Made by a program: the position numbers and the translations under genes. Source: Desulfosporosinus sp. (GTDB lineage Bacteria > Bacillota > Desulfitobacteriia > Desulfitobacteriales > Desulfitobacteriaceae). Taken from it: a stretch of DNA of 64,000 bases. The stretch spans positions 46,435-110,434 of the forward strand of contig DOPM01000048.1 of the NCBI GenBank assembly GCA_003513495.1, read 5' to 3'. Positions 50,905 to 61,192 of the stretch are shown in pieces (position 1 is the first letter of the stretch; every line of letters begins with the position of its first letter). The notes under the pieces are model-generated. The model was not told where the DNA came from. It saw nothing but the letters and a program-made list of their open reading frames with translations, and made no database searches.

Positions 50905-53900
50905 TCACACTCCTGGCGTCTCTGTCTTAACATTGACTAATACATTTGAAGTTCCAGCATTTAATCCACCAGTTACTACTAGTCTAAAGTCGTATCCGGT
51001 GGATGCGGTCAATCCTGTTACTAGCGCTGTTGTTGCACCCACTTCGATTGTTTCACCTGTAGCATTATTCCATTCACTAGTTCCGGTAAGTGCCTTTTCA
51101 ATCTTTATCCCTGTTGCTCCCACTACAGGCGACCAAGTGAAGGTTGCCGTAGTATCCGATTTCATTATACAAGCAAAATCTGCTACTGTGTTGTCTATTA
51201 TAGCTATAGGCTGAGCCGATACCTCACTGGAGTTTTCTCCGTCACCCGCTTCATTGCTCGCCTTCACAACAAAGTAATAAGTTGTTCCGTTACTTAAATC
51301 CCCCACAGCGAAGCTAGTATCTATCTTTTTAATACTCGGATCAACTTCCGTATATGGGCCACCGCTTGTGATAGATTGATATACTCTATAGAATTCAGCA
51401 CCCAACTCACCTTGCCAACTAAGATTTACCTGCCCATCTTCCGCTGCTGCCTGTAAGCCCACGACTGTACCGGGCACCACCATCTGGGGCTTGGCAGAAA
51501 CGATATCGGAGTACATGCTGTCACCCATTACGTTACTTGCTTTCACCATAAAGTAATAAGTCGTGTCATTGGTTAAACCTGTTACCACCCAGTGAGTATC
51601 CGTCTTTGAGATTCCAGGATACACTTCTGTATATTCTCCATCAAGGTCCGTTGATTGGAACACTTTGTAGTTTGTAGCATCAATTACAGGATTCCAATCT
51701 AGAACGACAAAACCGTTGCCTGTAAACGTATTTATATCCCTAGGCGCCTCTAGGTCAGAACCTTCTCTTGTCACAGTAATGGTATAAGCCTTAGGCATCT
51801 TAGCGACTTCCGATACCACTACATATATTGTATTGCCTCCAACGTTCAAGTAAATAGGATCGGATACAGTTCCGCTATTAACCCCTAAACCATTAACGGT
51901 AATCTTACCTTCTGCAGCGGTGGGTGTTAGGGTAAGCCAGTCTACGTCATTTTCTACTACAGCTGTGTAGGTTAACGTGTTCTGGGATTTTATAGGTTCA
52001 ACAGTGATCGTCCCGTTATCATTACTTATTACAAAGAACGGATCTGTTAACCCTGAACTAACAGGTTTATGAAATGTATAATAGATCATATTGGGGTAGA
52101 TTTGGCGAAGGTTATTATTACTTCCCCAGTAGAATTCCAAAGGTTGCCCTGTCGCTACTACTCTACCTTGCTCGTACTTATACTCCACAAGAGTTGGATT
52201 ACCCAAACTATCCGCGCAAAGTACTGTTGATATATCTGGAAGGTTGATAAAATAGTTATGGGAAGCGTAATTTCCTTGCAAGTTCGCTGGAACCCCCGCC
52301 ATCATTGGGTGGCTGGTGTTAACATTTGTATTATATTCATCGTAGTAGATTTCATTAACAACCCCTCCAGGCAGCGTTGCTCCTGCCCCAACTATTGAGC
52401 CACCTCCGCCTCCTTGGTCACAGGCTTCGAAAAGGAGTGTCCCCCCTTGTTTTACAAAATCATCGAAACGACTTTGGTTAGCTTTGTAGGCATTATAAAA
52501 ATCTTGAGGCTGATCATTGATAATCCATACGGTTTTATTAATGGGTAAAGGTATTTCACTCATGGACTCTGAAGAATAAATATTATAGGAAACCCCAAGC
52601 TCTTCTAACATGTCCTGTAGAGCTTCACTACCCCATGGTGATGGATCATCAGCAAAGATTATAACCTCTTCAGCAGCTGGTCTCAGCCACAGCGTCTCTG
52701 AAATGGTTGTTATCTGATTAGCATTTACTGTCACTTCAACACTATCAGTAGCATAGCCCATTGCCCCATCTAATGCATACGCAGTGAAAATGTAGGTGCT
52801 TTTATCAGTGATATTATCAACAGGAACGTCAGTAAATTCAAAGTACCCTTGGGAATCAGTCATTGCAATCAGATCTGGTAAGAGTCTTCCTTCCAAAGTC
52901 TGGATTTTTACTACTATTCCTTGGTAATCTTGCTGATCAATAAACTTAGCATATCCCTTCACAGTACCTGAGACTACCTCCGGATAGAGAATCATAACCT
53001 CTTCTAATACTGTAGTTTGATCATTGATCCCCTCTGCTACTTTACTTGTACTGTAATAACCAGTTTTGCTTGCCTCTAATATATAATTCCCTTTTGGAAG
53101 TTGCGTTAATGAAAAGGTACCATCGCTGCTTGTAGTAGTGACAAACTCAATAGCTATCCCTTCCGTTGTGAATCCCTTCGCTATAATCTTTATACCGGAA
53201 TAGTCAACAAGTACTACTGAATCAGGAAATTTTGCTACTCCAGTTATGATGCCGGTTCCGACGTCTGAAGCATTCAAAGTAACAGCCCATCCGCTTGAAA
53301 TATTTCCGGCTCTATCGATTGCATAAATTTTATAGGTTCCCGAAGCCAAGCCTGTTGTAATAAGGCTGACTGGAGTATTTGCGTTTACCGCTGCCTTGGT
53401 TCCTTTAGTTTCAGTTACCGCCAAATTCAAATCATCTAAAGCTTGAGATGTAGCAGACGGAACTAGATAAATAAACCCTTCTTCAGTACTAGCAGCCTCA
53501 ACCATATCACCAATTGTCACCGCTCCCTCTGTCACGGAAGTTAACGTCGGTGGTACTGTATCTTGTAAAACCCCATAGGTAGAAAAATGATTAACCGTAG
53601 CAACCACTTTTCCATCTTGAACGATTGAATCCTGATACTCCCACACTGAACCATTGAGGTAGTAAATGCCAACTTTTTCAGGATCAGCATCTGGATCAAT
53701 TGGTAATGTCAAAGTCACAGAGTTATTAACCGTCATTCCACTGAATGTGAAGTTAATGACCTTGCCTCCAATTATCGTGCCTTCAGGTAAACTTGCAGAA
53801 TCTACTTCCTCTGCTGTCACAGTCACGTTAGGCAGTATACTTAAACTACCCAAATCAAGGCTTACTCCATTTTTAAATGTAATTGGAGTCCCTTGACTAA

Positions 53901-55338
53901 CGGGAACAGGCATCCCCAATTCCGAAGGAATAATAGAAATTGTATAAACCATTTGCGTCCCATTTTGGGCAATCACCACAAGCCGATCACCGTTTCGGAC
54001 TGGATTATGCACTCCTGAAACATCCCAAGTCTGGTGGCTCTCGCCTTTTAGAATATTGGACAGAAAAGTAGTACTGTCAGTCCTGTAAGGCACATTACTA
54101 ATTGTTCCAAGGCTCACCGTATATTCATTAGATATCACCGTGGTCGAACCACTACTGCTGCTGCCATTATTCGACCCTGTAGTCGGAGGTGTTGGGGGAG
54201 TAGGCGTTGTCGTTATCGGGGACTGAGTTATCGAATCCGGGGTCGGCGGTATTCCTACTGCCTCTTTTTCAAGACTCTCAATCTCTTCCTCACTAACTCC
54301 ACTTTCTTTAGCCGTTTCCACAATTTCTGATCTAATTTCCTCAGTTTCATTTTTCAGAGTGTTAATCGTTGATTGCAAAAGTTCAAACGACTGATCGTTA
54401 TCCTTAAGCACCTGTTTAACTTCTTCCAACTTATCGGATGTCTTCAGACTAGTCACAAACTCCTTACTGAATTTAGCTAACTCGTCGACTTTAAAGGAGG
54501 TTCCGATGGCCGCTTTAAGGTGATCAACAACTCCCGTCTGTTTATAAGCAGACTGTTGTTCTTGCGTTAAAACCGTTAAGTCCTTCGCCCTTTCCATAAT
54601 ATCATTCACTAACTGCACCAAGATCTCTGCTTGAGCCGACCGAATCAACTCCTGAGGATCAATGACTTGGTGTTCAGGCATAGGTTCATCCAAAGAAACT
54701 AATCTTAAGGTCTGACCCATTGTGACTAGTTGGATCGGTGCTGACTGAGTCGCTTCATTATTTTGAGTCACACCCACAACACCTTCAACAACATCCCCTT
54801 GTGTCGCACCATTTTCCGGATTCACACTGACCAGATACAACGTTCCACGTACACCCATCACAGCCGTAGGAGTCTCTACTTCGTAGGAATCATCCATATT
54901 TAAAAGACTTTTAACTTTATTCCACACACTCCCCGACCATAATTGAAGGGAAGACTGTTGACCGCTCTGGGAAAACGTGACCCGCGCCTTCGCTTGTGAA
55001 GAGACCTCAGCAAAATCACTCCGGGTCAACCTTTGAATAGTTAGAGAGGAATTAGAACCAATGGTTGCTTCTGTCCCATCGCCATAGGAAAGCTTAGCAG
55101 TCCCGTTTTTACCTGTTCGCAACCAGTCACCCTGAACGAGTTCCATGCCATTTACAGCGGACAATTCACGCAGTCCGCCCCCTTTCTTAACGAGGACTTC
55201 TCCTTTTACCCCACTTAAAACGACTGACGGTTGAGCAGCCATAGCTTCCTGAGGAAAAGTGATTATCTGGCTAAAGAATAGGATGAAGGCTAGGGCAATC
55301 GTAGTCATGAGCCTGGGTTTAAGCTTATCACACCTCAT
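50905..55338 (-). CDS. Giant secreted FecR / GATase-like / fibronectin III protein
   Basis: The 1477-residue protein has a signal peptide ending AMAA, then a FecR domain (about 35-215; VLVKKGG, TPTAVMGVRGT), a coiled coil (225-360), and a Pro/Thr/Ser linker (365-405). Beta-sandwich and carboxypeptidase-regulatory-like domains follow (to about 885). Residues 888-1120 resemble a ThuA/DUF4350 glutamine-amidotransferase fold (VIIFADDPSPWGSEALQDMLEELGVSYNIY, GGTLLFEACDQGG). A cadherin-like sandwich and three Fn3 domains (from 1198) end it. No wall anchor motif is seen. The ATG overlaps the cyclase stop (TAATG), so it is translated with the cyclase. Confidence 0.85.
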   Translation of the reverse strand: MRCDKLKPRLMTTIALAFILFFSQIITFPQEAMAAQPSVVLSGVKGEVLVKKGGGLRELSAVNGMELVQGDWLRTGKNGTAKLSYGDGTEATIGSNSSLTIQRLTRSDFAEVSSQAKARVTFSQSGQQSSLQLWSGSVWNKVKSLLNMDDSYEVETPTAVMGVRGTLYLVSVNPENGATQGDVVEGVVGVTQNNEATQSAPIQLVTMGQTLRLVSLDEPMPEHQVIDPQELIRSAQAEILVQLVNDIMERAKDLTVLTQEQQSAYKQTGVVDHLKAAIGTSFKVDELAKFSKEFVTSLKTSDKLEEVKQVLKDNDQSFELLQSTINTLKNETEEIRSEIVETAKESGVSEEEIESLEKEAVGIPPTPDSITQSPITTTPTPPTPPTTGSNNGSSSSGSTTVISNEYTVSLGTISNVPYRTDSTTFLSNILKGESHQTWDVSGVHNPVRNGDRLVVIAQNGTQMVYTISIIPSELGMPVPVSQGTPITFKNGVSLDLGSLSILPNVTVTAEEVDSASLPEGTIIGGKVINFTFSGMTVNNSVTLTLPIDPDADPEKVGIYYLNGSVWEYQDSIVQDGKVVATVNHFSTYGVLQDTVPPTLTSVTEGAVTIGDMVEAASTEEGFIYLVPSATSQALDDLNLAVTETKGTKAAVNANTPVSLITTGLASGTYKIYAIDRAGNISSGWAVTLNASDVGTGIITGVAKFPDSVVLVDYSGIKIIAKGFTTEGIAIEFVTTTSSDGTFSLTQLPKGNYILEASKTGYYSTSKVAEGINDQTTVLEEVMILYPEVVSGTVKGYAKFIDQQDYQGIVVKIQTLEGRLLPDLIAMTDSQGYFEFTDVPVDNITDKSTYIFTAYALDGAMGYATDSVEVTVNANQITTISETLWLRPAAEEVIIFADDPSPWGSEALQDMLEELGVSYNIYSSESMSEIPLPINKTVWIINDQPQDFYNAYKANQSRFDDFVKQGGTLLFEACDQGGGGGSIVGAGATLPGGVVNEIYYDEYNTNVNTSHPMMAGVPANLQGNYASHNYFINLPDISTVLCADSLGNPTLVEYKYEQGRVVATGQPLEFYWGSNNNLRQIYPNMIYYTFHKPVSSGLTDPFFVISNDNGTITVEPIKSQNTLTYTAVVENDVDWLTLTPTAAEGKITVNGLGVNSGTVSDPIYLNVGGNTIYVVVSEVAKMPKAYTITVTREGSDLEAPRDINTFTGNGFVVLDWNPVIDATNYKVFQSTDLDGEYTEVYPGISKTDTHWVVTGLTNDTTYYFMVKASNVMGDSMYSDIVSAKPQMVVPGTVVGLQAAAEDGQVNLSWQGELGAEFYRVYQSITSGGPYTEVDPSIKKIDTSFAVGDLSNGTTYYFVVKASNEAGDGENSSEVSAQPIAIIDNTVADFACIMKSDTTATFTWSPVVGATGIKIEKALTGTSEWNNATGETIEVGATTALVTGLTASTGYDFRLVVTGGLNAGTSNVLVNVKTETPGV

Positions 55339-57119
55339 TAGAACTCTCCCTCCACCTGGAAAATCTCCACCAGGTTTTCTTTTCCTTTAACCTTAATAGG
55401 ATCTAACGCTGTCACCCTGAACCTCTCTTTGACCCGCTCATAGGTCTCCTTACTGATTAAAATCTGCCCTGGTTTAGCATTGGACTCCAGCCTAGCTGCT
55501 AAATTTACCGTATCCCCAATCGCGGTATAGTCTAAGCGCTCTTGTGACCCGATATTTCCCACAACTGCCGGACCAGAATTAATTCCGATCCCAAAACTTA
55601 CGGATCGACCATACTGTTCTAGGAGACGTTCCGCAAGCCTTCCCGCCTCGCTCTGCATCTGCAAGGCAGCCCTAATCGCTCGTTCCGGATGATTTTCCTG
55701 TTCGATGGGTGCTCCAAAGATTGACATCACACCATCTCCAATAAACTTATCGATGGTCCCTTCCTGTGCAAACACGGCCCGGGAACAAAGGTCTAAGTAC
55801 TCATTGAGAATCTTAATAACATCCTCGGGTTCCATTTTCTCAGATAGTGGAGTGAAACCACGGATATCGACAAATACCAAGGTTATGTCTTTGCGGACTC
55901 CACCGACCTTAATCTCTTCTTTAGTGGACAAGATTTCTTGAACCACCGCTTTCGAGACGTAACGACCAAAAATTCCAGTAACTCGTCCCCGCTCCCTCCG
56001 TTCTTGAAGGTACTGAGAGACCACGGAAAAGATGTACACTGAGATAATCGTCAAGACAGGGTATAGATAAGGCAGTAAAATATGTAGCGTTTGGAAGACA
56101 ATAACTTCTGCAAAGGAGTAGATCGTCAATAACCCCACCATTATGAGAATCGACCACTTAGCCCTCACACGTTCCATACTGAAATAGGCTAATAGGCCAA
56201 GTAAAACCATCACCATTAGGCCCACTGGATGAGAAGCCCTCGTGTAAATCTTCTCATCTAATAAGCTCTGAATGACATTAGCATGAATCGCTACGCCGTA
56301 CATCTCCAGTTTTTTGCTCGTAGGAGTATAATAAGCATCATCCAAACCCATCGCATAAGGTCCTATCAACACCACCGAACCGGCAAAATAGGCAGGGTCA
56401 ACCTCTCCACTTAGTACTCTGGAGATGGAAATCGTTTCAATGCTTTGATCGAGAGGTTTTGTTGCATAGGAAAAATATAGTTCGTTCTGAGGCCCAACCG
56501 GCAGAGGAGTTTTCCCCTTTAACCAGTGGTTATCCTCAGTCCACACTAACTGTTGATCGGTCGGCAAAAGTAAATTCGCCAGTTTAACACTAATAGCCGG
56601 AACACGAGTTTCTTCATGGGAGATCCCCAACATTACATTGCGTACGACCCGATCATCATCCTCAATAACGTTGATATGCCCTGTTTGCTTAAGATCAATC
56701 GGGATCACTGGTTTTTGCAAACCTTCCACTACGACCTGGCGATTTACTTTTCGAGTCTGAAAATCAAAGTAGACCGGAAGAAATAAATTCTGGTGTTTGG
56801 CAACCACCTGCTCCCAGGCCTGATCTTCCGCAGGATTCTGACTCTTATTACTGTAATAAATGTCCGGCCACACAGCCAGAGCCCCTTTAGACAAAAGCTG
56901 GTCTGATAGTTCAGCAATAATGTTGCGTGGCCAAGGCCATCTTCCCACCGTATCCAGACTTTTTTCGTCAATGGCCAAAAGTTTAATCCTGGAATCTACC
57001 TTCCTCGGCTCAATGGTCACCCGATCCGTCACGCTGCGTTCCGCATTATATAAGACTTCATTAAAGTAGGAAACACCCATCACCAGCAGGATAATGATCA
57101 CGGCATAAATCTTCTTCAT
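55338..57119 (-). CDS. CHASE2-domain adenylate/guanylate cyclase
   Basis: This 593-residue membrane protein has one N-terminal membrane helix, an extracellular CHASE2 sensor (about 30-300), three helices (305-385), and a class III cyclase domain (about 405-590). Catalytic features include VDIRGFT and KFIGDGVMSIFGAP (metal-binding Asp residues), a Lys in TIDKFIG that usually selects ATP, and IGDTVNLAARLES. It should make cAMP in response to an outside signal. It sits between the wall-bound NHL/CWB2 protein and the FecR protein, 16 bases from the first and overlapping the second. Confidence 0.93.
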   Translation of the reverse strand: MKKIYAVIIILLVMGVSYFNEVLYNAERSVTDRVTIEPRKVDSRIKLLAIDEKSLDTVGRWPWPRNIIAELSDQLLSKGALAVWPDIYYSNKSQNPAEDQAWEQVVAKHQNLFLPVYFDFQTRKVNRQVVVEGLQKPVIPIDLKQTGHINVIEDDDRVVRNVMLGISHEETRVPAISVKLANLLLPTDQQLVWTEDNHWLKGKTPLPVGPQNELYFSYATKPLDQSIETISISRVLSGEVDPAYFAGSVVLIGPYAMGLDDAYYTPTSKKLEMYGVAIHANVIQSLLDEKIYTRASHPVGLMVMVLLGLLAYFSMERVRAKWSILIMVGLLTIYSFAEVIVFQTLHILLPYLYPVLTIISVYIFSVVSQYLQERRERGRVTGIFGRYVSKAVVQEILSTKEEIKVGGVRKDITLVFVDIRGFTPLSEKMEPEDVIKILNEYLDLCSRAVFAQEGTIDKFIGDGVMSIFGAPIEQENHPERAIRAALQMQSEAGRLAERLLEQYGRSVSFGIGINSGPAVVGNIGSQERLDYTAIGDTVNLAARLESNAKPGQILISKETYERVKERFRVTALDPIKVKGKENLVEIFQVEGEF

Positions 57120-57135
57120 AACTCACTCCACCCCT

Positions 57136-59349
57136 TTACGGCTGCCATTCGAGCAAACGAATGGAGTTATTATATTGATCAACCATTAAAAGATTACCTT
57201 CCTTAGTGATCTTAACTGCTGCCGGGCTATCAAACTGAACTTGTTCAGGGAATCCGTTTTGCTTACCGGATAAACCATTTCCTGCTAAGGTTTTGACCCT
57301 ACCAGCCTTGCTGATCTCTCTCAAACGATGGTTATAGGTATCTGTCACATAAACTGTGCCTTCTGTCGACACGGCTATGCCGCTGGGAAAGTTAAATTTG
57401 GCTTCAAGTAGGGAACCATCTTGGAACCCTCCTTTAAAATAGGTGGTATCGACAATTGGAACAGTACCGGACCCAGCTAAGGTTGTCACCTCTCCCTCAG
57501 GGGATACCACCCTGATCCTTTGGTTTCCAGTATCCGCCACATATAAGGATCCTTCTGGTCCTAAAGCGATGCCAGAAGGTTCATTAAATTGAGCCTGTTC
57601 TCCCTGTCCATCCACATATCCACCAAAAAGCCAGTTACTTCTTGTCTCATACCCGCCACCAGCTAAAACGGACCACTCTCCGTTTTTTTCCACACGCAGG
57701 ATACGATGATTCAGGGTTTCCGTAACATAGAGTTCTCCCTCTCTCCCTAGGACAAGATCAGACGGAGAGCTTAAGCCGTTAACTAACGTTTTCACAAGCC
57801 CCGACTTATCAATGACACGAATTGCACCATTAGCAGAATCCGCAACATAAATCCTTCCATCCGGGTCAACTGCCAGACCCTTAGGTTGATTAAACCTGGC
57901 CTCAGTCCCTAGACCATCTTGAAAACCTCCAACAGAAAGGCCATAATCATCCTTCACCGTGGCCATACCGGCCACCGTCGTAACTTTACCTTCAGCGATC
58001 CCACGAATTCGGTGGTTTTGAGTATCTGACACATATACCGTTCCATCATTTCCTTGCGCAATTCCCCAGGGCATCGCAAATTGGGCTGCCAAATTTTCAG
58101 CGTCCAGGTAGCCTAAACTTCCCGAGCCAGCAAAGGTCCGCACCTGAGGCTTACCTACAATGGATTTTCCATAGTTCAACATATAACTAACTGCTATAAG
58201 GGTTTTATCCGCGATAATCCCTGACCCTCCTAAAGCCGTAACCTGAGAATTCTGAGCAAGCCCTTTTTGGTTGCGCTGCCAGTAGCCCTTAAGTAATTCG
58301 CAGGTTTCCTGAGGTAAGGAGTTATTGACTAAGACCAGGGGAGCCTGGTTTTTGGCCGCCAACACCGCACCCGTTAGAGCATCGGGAAAATTTTCACCGG
58401 ACGCCAGGTAAATATGTGGAATTGGAAGACCGCTTTCGTCGTCCTGCCAAGAAGCATCAAAATGACTCACCGAACTATTGATCTTTTCCATCGTACCATA
58501 GCGGTTGTTCCCGCTAATCCGGCTCACACCATCTGGAGCAATCCGAGTAATCTGGGATTTTAGTTGATTCACACTTGCTTCAGGGATCACAGCCGTGCCA
58601 CCAACCACATGAAAGGTTTGCTTTAAGTCATTCGAGGTATTCGGGATTGAATTCAAATATTGAATAATTGCGTCCGGAATCGGACCCTTCGAAGGGAGCA
58701 AAATTAATGGAACTCCCCCTAAAGAGGCTGGAACCGTTTGCCCTTTCAATTTTAAATAGTTTGACTTCTCTGCATTTACATAACCTGTTGTCGCAGCCAG
58801 AACGGAAGCAGACAAGGCATCCGGGAAATTATCCCCTTGAACGAGATAAAACTCTGATCCCGAATGATCAAGTTCTTTAGCAATAGCCAAGGCAGTCTCA
58901 TATCGGTCATGCCCCGCAATCCGATGTATATTTTCGTGCTTAAACCCTAGATTTACTAAAGCCTCAACAAAACGCTCCGGCACAGCCACTGGGCCACCTA
59001 GAATGTAGATATTTCCGGATTTATTAAGGTGTTCTTTTATATATTTAAAGGCCTCCTGACTTAGTTCTGGTGTACTTCCTAATAAAAGAAGCGGGCCTTG
59101 CTTTTGATGAGCTAATGGCACACCTGCCAGTGCGTCCGGAAAATTACTTCCCGTGGTAAGCACAACATTATCCACCACCGCTGGGAACTTCAAAGCGATT
59201 TGAAACATAGTGTCATAGCGGCTATTGCCATACAACCGTTCTATCTTGTTTAATTCCTGGTTTGCTGAAACAATGCAAGGCTGAAAGACTAGGAACGTCA
59301 CGATACACATTAATAAAGCATAAATTCGAAACGATGAGCGTTTCTTCAC
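57136..59349 (-). CDS. Secreted CWB2 / NHL-repeat protein
   Basis: This 737-residue protein has a signal peptide (ending IVSANQ), three CWB2 repeats (about 35-360), and a C-terminal NHL beta-propeller (about 390-735). The propeller shows the repeated pattern FNQPKGLAVDPDGRIYVADSANGAIRVID, seen five to six times. NHL propellers bind proteins or ligands. GTG at 59349 is chosen because AGGAGGA precedes it; the frame is open 45 codons further upstream but that part is not signal-like. It is the first gene of the FecR-cyclase operon and could present a ligand to the CHASE2 sensor. That last point is inference. Confidence 0.9.
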   Translation of the reverse strand: MKKRSSFRIYALLMCIVTFLVFQPCIVSANQELNKIERLYGNSRYDTMFQIALKFPAVVDNVVLTTGSNFPDALAGVPLAHQKQGPLLLLGSTPELSQEAFKYIKEHLNKSGNIYILGGPVAVPERFVEALVNLGFKHENIHRIAGHDRYETALAIAKELDHSGSEFYLVQGDNFPDALSASVLAATTGYVNAEKSNYLKLKGQTVPASLGGVPLILLPSKGPIPDAIIQYLNSIPNTSNDLKQTFHVVGGTAVIPEASVNQLKSQITRIAPDGVSRISGNNRYGTMEKINSSVSHFDASWQDDESGLPIPHIYLASGENFPDALTGAVLAAKNQAPLVLVNNSLPQETCELLKGYWQRNQKGLAQNSQVTALGGSGIIADKTLIAVSYMLNYGKSIVGKPQVRTFAGSGSLGYLDAENLAAQFAMPWGIAQGNDGTVYVSDTQNHRIRGIAEGKVTTVAGMATVKDDYGLSVGGFQDGLGTEARFNQPKGLAVDPDGRIYVADSANGAIRVIDKSGLVKTLVNGLSSPSDLVLGREGELYVTETLNHRILRVEKNGEWSVLAGGGYETRSNWLFGGYVDGQGEQAQFNEPSGIALGPEGSLYVADTGNQRIRVVSPEGEVTTLAGSGTVPIVDTTYFKGGFQDGSLLEAKFNFPSGIAVSTEGTVYVTDTYNHRLREISKAGRVKTLAGNGLSGKQNGFPEQVQFDSPAAVKITKEGNLLMVDQYNNSIRLLEWQP

Positions 59350-59470
59350 GAGTATTCCTCCTGCCTGGTGAATTATCAAAATATGGAACTCTAAAATGTG
59401 AATATTCTTCATTTGTTTTGATAATCCTGCAAATACTTTCCTTTTATAGGATAATATTTTCACAAATGCT

Positions 59471-59500
59471 TTGACAAATTCCAACTATTTTGATTATGTA
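59471..59500 (+). promoter_or_regulatory. Probable promoter of the DUF3307/HD-GYP genes
   Basis: A perfect -35 TTGACA (59471-59476) with TATGTA at 59495-59500 (18-base spacer) lies about 70 bases before the DUF3307 start. Confidence 0.5.
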
Positions 59501-59568
59501 CACGGACCCTCGAAAATGATATTATGACGATAAAAAAATGAAGAACTCATCAGAAATGAGGTTTAGAA

Positions 59569-59916
59569 ATGAGTTCCTTTGATCTCCTATTATTAGCCCA
59601 TCTCCTTGGAGATTTCCCTCTCCAAACTAGTTGGATGGCCATGAACAAAGCGACCAAATGGTTCCCGCTAATAGCCCATTCAACCGTATACACTTCGACG
59701 CTGGGAGTAATAGCCTTCCTTGGTTTTGGCGGTTTAGTCTGGTGGCAGCTCCTTATCATTTTTCTGGGGCATATCCTTCTTGATCGCCGAATCTTTGTGG
59801 CCTGGTGGGTCCGTCACGTTATGCGTACGGATCTTTCGAAAAACCAATGGCTTGGCATCATGGTAGATCAAGTCTTTCACCTCACCCTCCTAGCCTTCAT
59901 ATTACAAGTACAATAA
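59569..59916 (+). CDS. DUF3307 membrane protein
   Basis: This 115-residue protein has three to four membrane segments. The patterns LLLAHLLGDFPLQTSWMAMNK and IAHSTVYTSTLG match DUF3307, as does the GHILLDRRIFVAWWVRHV stretch. The function of the family is unknown. The start is ATG with GAGG upstream. It precedes the HD-GYP gene by 77 bases and is likely cotranscribed. Confidence 0.85.
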   Translation: MSSFDLLLLAHLLGDFPLQTSWMAMNKATKWFPLIAHSTVYTSTLGVIAFLGFGGLVWWQLLIIFLGHILLDRRIFVAWWVRHVMRTDLSKNQWLGIMVDQVFHLTLLAFILQVQ

Positions 59917-59993
59917 AACCGATCCTTCCCATAACTTCTTCAAGGATTCTGCAAAGTATCCTTTAACCAAGCTGTCGAAAGGAGTAACCTTAA

Positions 59994-61130
59994 ATGCACG
60001 AACTCCAAGACCTTGAGGTTAAGCTCAAAGACGACCTGACCCCAGAACAAATGCTGCATATCATCTTTCATTACATATCCTTAATCGCCCCGGAAAAAGA
60101 TTTAGACCATATCTTACTCTATATGGCGGATATGGGTCGCGAGCTGATCCTAGCAGATCGCTGCACCTTATGGCTCCATGACAAGGAGAATAATCTTCTC
60201 TGGACAAAAGTCGCCCATGGCGTAAAGGCCTTGACCATGCCCGCAGAGGCGGGATTGGCGGGTTTTGCCTTGAAAAACAACCAAAGCATCTTCATCGAGG
60301 ATGCCTACAAAGATGCCCGTTTTAACCCGGAAGTCGATCTTCAGACTGGCTACCGCACAAAATCTGTTCTCGTCATTCCAATTCAAAATCAGCAAGGCGA
60401 AAACATGGGAGTCTATCAAGCCATCAATAAGATGACCTTAGCAGGAGTCTTTTCTAGTCAGGATATAGATTTACTAACTCTAGCTGCCTCCTACAGCGGC
60501 AAAGCCTTAGAAGCTGCCATACTTAATAAGGAAATTGAACAAACTCAAAAAGAGATTATTTATTTGATGGGTGAAATCGGAGAAAGCCGTTCCAAAGAAA
60601 CCGGAAATCATGTGAAGAGAGTCGCAGAATACTCCAAAGTTCTAGCTCTTCGTCTTGGTCTGAGCCCTGTCGAAGCTGAGCTTATCAAAACCGCCTCTCC
60701 CATGCACGATATTGGAAAAGTTGCTATTCCGGATTCTATCTTAAAGAAACCTGGAAAGTTAACGGATGAAGAATTTGCCCTGATGCAAGCCCATACAAAG
60801 ATTGGCTTTGAACTTTTGAAAAAATCTAATCGGCAACTACTTAAATCTGCAGCGATAATCTCACATCAGCACCATGAAAAATGGAACGGCACAGGCTATC
60901 CTCAAGGCCTCAAAGGAGAAGAAATTCACATTTACGGTCGCATCACTGCTGTTGCTGACGTGTTCGATGCTCTAGCCAGTGATCGCTGCTATAAGAAAGC
61001 CTGGGAAATTGACCGAGTTATCAACCTTTTCAAAGAAGAACGCGGAGTACAATTCGATCCCCAACTTATTGATGCATTTATGGATTGCTTAGAGGAAATT
61101 TTAGCTTTGAAAGAAGAGTATGCTGATTAA
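59994..61130 (+). CDS. GAF / HD-GYP domain protein (probable c-di-GMP phosphodiesterase)
   Basis: This 378-residue cytosolic protein has a GAF sensor (about 25-175), a short coiled coil, and an HD-GYP domain (about 185-370). The metal site motif is MHDIGKVAIPDSIL and the GYP signature reads HHEKWNGTGYPQGLKG. HD-GYP enzymes break c-di-GMP to pGpG or GMP. No membrane segment is seen, so it senses an internal cue. The start is ATG behind AAAGGAG. It neighbours a cAMP-making operon, so two nucleotide second-messenger systems meet here. Confidence 0.93.
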   Translation: MHELQDLEVKLKDDLTPEQMLHIIFHYISLIAPEKDLDHILLYMADMGRELILADRCTLWLHDKENNLLWTKVAHGVKALTMPAEAGLAGFALKNNQSIFIEDAYKDARFNPEVDLQTGYRTKSVLVIPIQNQQGENMGVYQAINKMTLAGVFSSQDIDLLTLAASYSGKALEAAILNKEIEQTQKEIIYLMGEIGESRSKETGNHVKRVAEYSKVLALRLGLSPVEAELIKTASPMHDIGKVAIPDSILKKPGKLTDEEFALMQAHTKIGFELLKKSNRQLLKSAAIISHQHHEKWNGTGYPQGLKGEEIHIYGRITAVADVFDALASDRCYKKAWEIDRVINLFKEERGVQFDPQLIDAFMDCLEEILALKEEYAD

Positions 61131-61192
61131 GACACTCAAGTTTTGGTTTCGCCGCCTGATACCATAATCTTTTATAGTAACAAAGTAGAAAT

